Source: Kiloniellaceae bacterium (GTDB lineage: Bacteria > Pseudomonadota > Alphaproteobacteria > Kiloniellales > Kiloniellaceae). Taken from it: 6,400 bases of DNA. Below are positions 5,744 through 6,400 of the stretch, piece after piece. Each line of letters opens with the position of its first letter. The first letter of the stretch is position 1. The position numbers and the translations under genes are program-made. Below the pieces are notes generated by a model. The model was not told the origin of the DNA and searched no databases. It saw nothing but the letters and a program-made list of their open reading frames with translations. The stretch lies in assembly GCA_021776145.1 (NCBI GenBank), contig JAJFGM010000336.1, positions 1 through 6,400 on the forward strand, in the 5' to 3' direction.

Positions 5744-5793
5744 GGTATCAGTCGCGCCGCGAAAACGCGGCCACCGCCAGATGACTTGATACC
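5744..5793 (+). other. Nested stem element (possible structured RNA or terminator)
   Basis: GGTATCA (5744-5750) pairs perfectly with TGATACC (5787-5793). Inside lies a perfect 6-bp hairpin, GCCGCG (5756-5761) and CGCGGC (5766-5771), with an AAAA loop. A short CCCT-AG-AGGG hairpin (5792-5801) overlaps the end of the outer stem and would compete with it. No U-tract follows, so it is not a standard intrinsic terminator. I recognise no known riboswitch consensus. It could also be a small mobile-repeat relic. Confidence 0.4.
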
Positions 5794-5833
5794 CTAGAGG
5801 GCGTGGCCAGGTATTTCTATGCCTTGGCGAGTA

Positions 5834-5845
5834 TTAATTAACCAT
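5834..5845 (+). promoter_or_regulatory. Possible CtrA half-site (TTAACCAT)
   Basis: The run TTAATTAACCAT contains TTAACCAT (5838-5845), which resembles the first half of the alphaproteobacterial CtrA site TTAA-N7-TTAA. The second TTAA at the required spacing is absent (CATG at 5849-5852). This is a weak candidate, listed because it lies upstream of a probable surface protein, a class often under CtrA control. Confidence 0.2.
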
Positions 5846-6083
5846 AATCATGGAAGCATATGATATTTCGTTAAGAAAAACTCGTAGGCGTGTAGTAAAA
5901 CCCCTATCTTAATCGTCGAATGAAATAGGATACAGTCTCTCAAGATTGGTGCACGCTAATGTTCATCGATTTTTTGAGGCAGATTTCCTAATTGCCTTGA
6001 ATATGAGGCCTCCGTCGTGCTTGCATTGCGGGTGTCGCAGATAGAGCCGAAAATTCGGCCGCAACCGTCTAAAGGGGAACGAT

Positions 6084-6400
6084 ATGGCGGTGGGGGCAGG
6101 CGGGGACACAGCCTCGACGCTGGATATGGGGCCAGGAAGCGGCGGGGCGGTTGACCAAGTTGTGCATATGGCGGGCGACGAAATGCCGGTGCCCGGCGGA
6201 TTTTTCATGTTCGAGGCCGACTACGCCCGCGACGGCGCCGACCTTGTGCTTACGCACGACCAAGAAGGCACCTTTATCATCCGGGACTACTTCCTGAGTG
6301 CCGAGCCGGGGGATTTGCAGACAACAGACGGCCATGTATTCCCGGGAACATTGGTTCAATCCCTGGCCGGTCCGTTGGCCCCGGCCCAGTATGCCCAGGC
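6084..6400 (+). CDS. N-terminus of a probable large FecR/RTX-type surface protein (runs off the right edge)
   Basis: The frame opens at ATG 6084 with AAAGGGGA at 6071-6078, five bases upstream, and stays open to the window edge (105 codons). There is no signal peptide. The first 40 residues are Gly-, Asp- and Met-rich and look disordered. Then come FEADYARDGADLVLTHDQ (43-60), GTFIIRDYFLSAEPGDLQT (62-80) and GTLVQSLAGPLAPAQYAQ (88-105). The pattern of DLVL, two strands, RDYF, a Thr-Asp-Gly turn, LAGP.AP.QYAQ resembles, from memory, the conserved start of very large alphaproteobacterial proteins that continue into a FecR-like domain and cadherin, VCBS or RTX repeats. Those are exported without a Sec signal by type I secretion. 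The resemblance is moderate and the repeats lie outside the window. A shorter, unrelated protein is not excluded. The 474-bp upstream gap indicates its own promoter. Confidence 0.62.
   Translation, partial: MAVGAGGDTASTLDMGPGSGGAVDQVVHMAGDEMPVPGGFFMFEADYARDGADLVLTHDQEGTFIIRDYFLSAEPGDLQTTDGHVFPGTLVQSLAGPLAPAQYAQ

Larger units (their letters stand above)
5610..6083. promoter_or_regulatory. 474-bp AT-richer gene-free stretch upstream of the surface-protein gene
   Basis: No open frame here looks coding on either strand. It contains a nested stem element at 5744-5793; an AT-rich core at about 5815-5990 with TTAATTAACCAT; and a short hairpin just before the last gene, GCCGAA at 6046-6051 pairing with TTCGGC at 6054-6059. 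The base composition contrasts with the GC-rich genes on both sides. It probably holds the promoter and leader of the gene at 6084; no -35/-10 pair could be fixed. Confidence 0.5.

Overview
The window is GC-rich with short intergenic gaps inside operons. Its gene content (a glutamate-mutase-like B12 enzyme, a TPR protein with a glycosyltransferase-like C-terminus, the start of a probable large surface protein) fits a free-living proteobacterium, most likely an alphaproteobacterium of the Rhodospirillales type. That placement is an inference from protein style, not from a marker gene.

Left half, minus strand, read right to left from about 3080 to 1: an apparent four-gene operon. It starts with a small membrane-anchored or exported protein of 83 aa (2827-3078). 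A 620-aa protein follows (939-2801), joining a glutamate-mutase-E-like barrel to a C-terminal cobalamin-binding domain with an intact DxHxxG motif. Next is a 261-aa NAD(P)-dependent reductase of the pyrroline-5-carboxylate reductase (ProC) family with an altered substrate pocket (157-942). Last is the N-terminus of a MATE-family transporter (1-164), which leaves the window. The mutase and reductase genes overlap by 4 bp (ATGA) and the reductase and MATE genes by 8 bp. The combination of carbon-skeleton mutase, imine or pyrroline reductase and exporter suggests that a non-standard amino acid or related small molecule is made and exported. This is the best candidate in the window for an undescribed system.

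Middle, about 3079-3476: a divergent control region. It holds decaying 16-bp tandem repeats next to the small gene, and a perfect 11-bp inverted repeat with a third, direct copy close to the TPR gene.

Right half, plus strand: a TPR protein with a GT9/GT41-like C-terminal half (3477-5057), whose usual GLGD-type loop is replaced; then a 97-aa protein of unknown function starting at TTG (5316-5609). A 474-bp AT-richer stretch follows, containing a nested stem element and a CtrA-like half-site. At the right edge is the N-terminus of what resembles a large FecR/RTX-type surface protein (6084 to the end). These three genes could form a cell-surface or adhesin locus, but that link is inferred only from proximity and family habits.

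Both large genes, on opposite strands, carry an in-frame 15-bp tandem repeat in an interdomain linker. The two repeat families resemble each other on their coding strands while being read in different frames. No RNA gene, IS element or CRISPR array was recognised.
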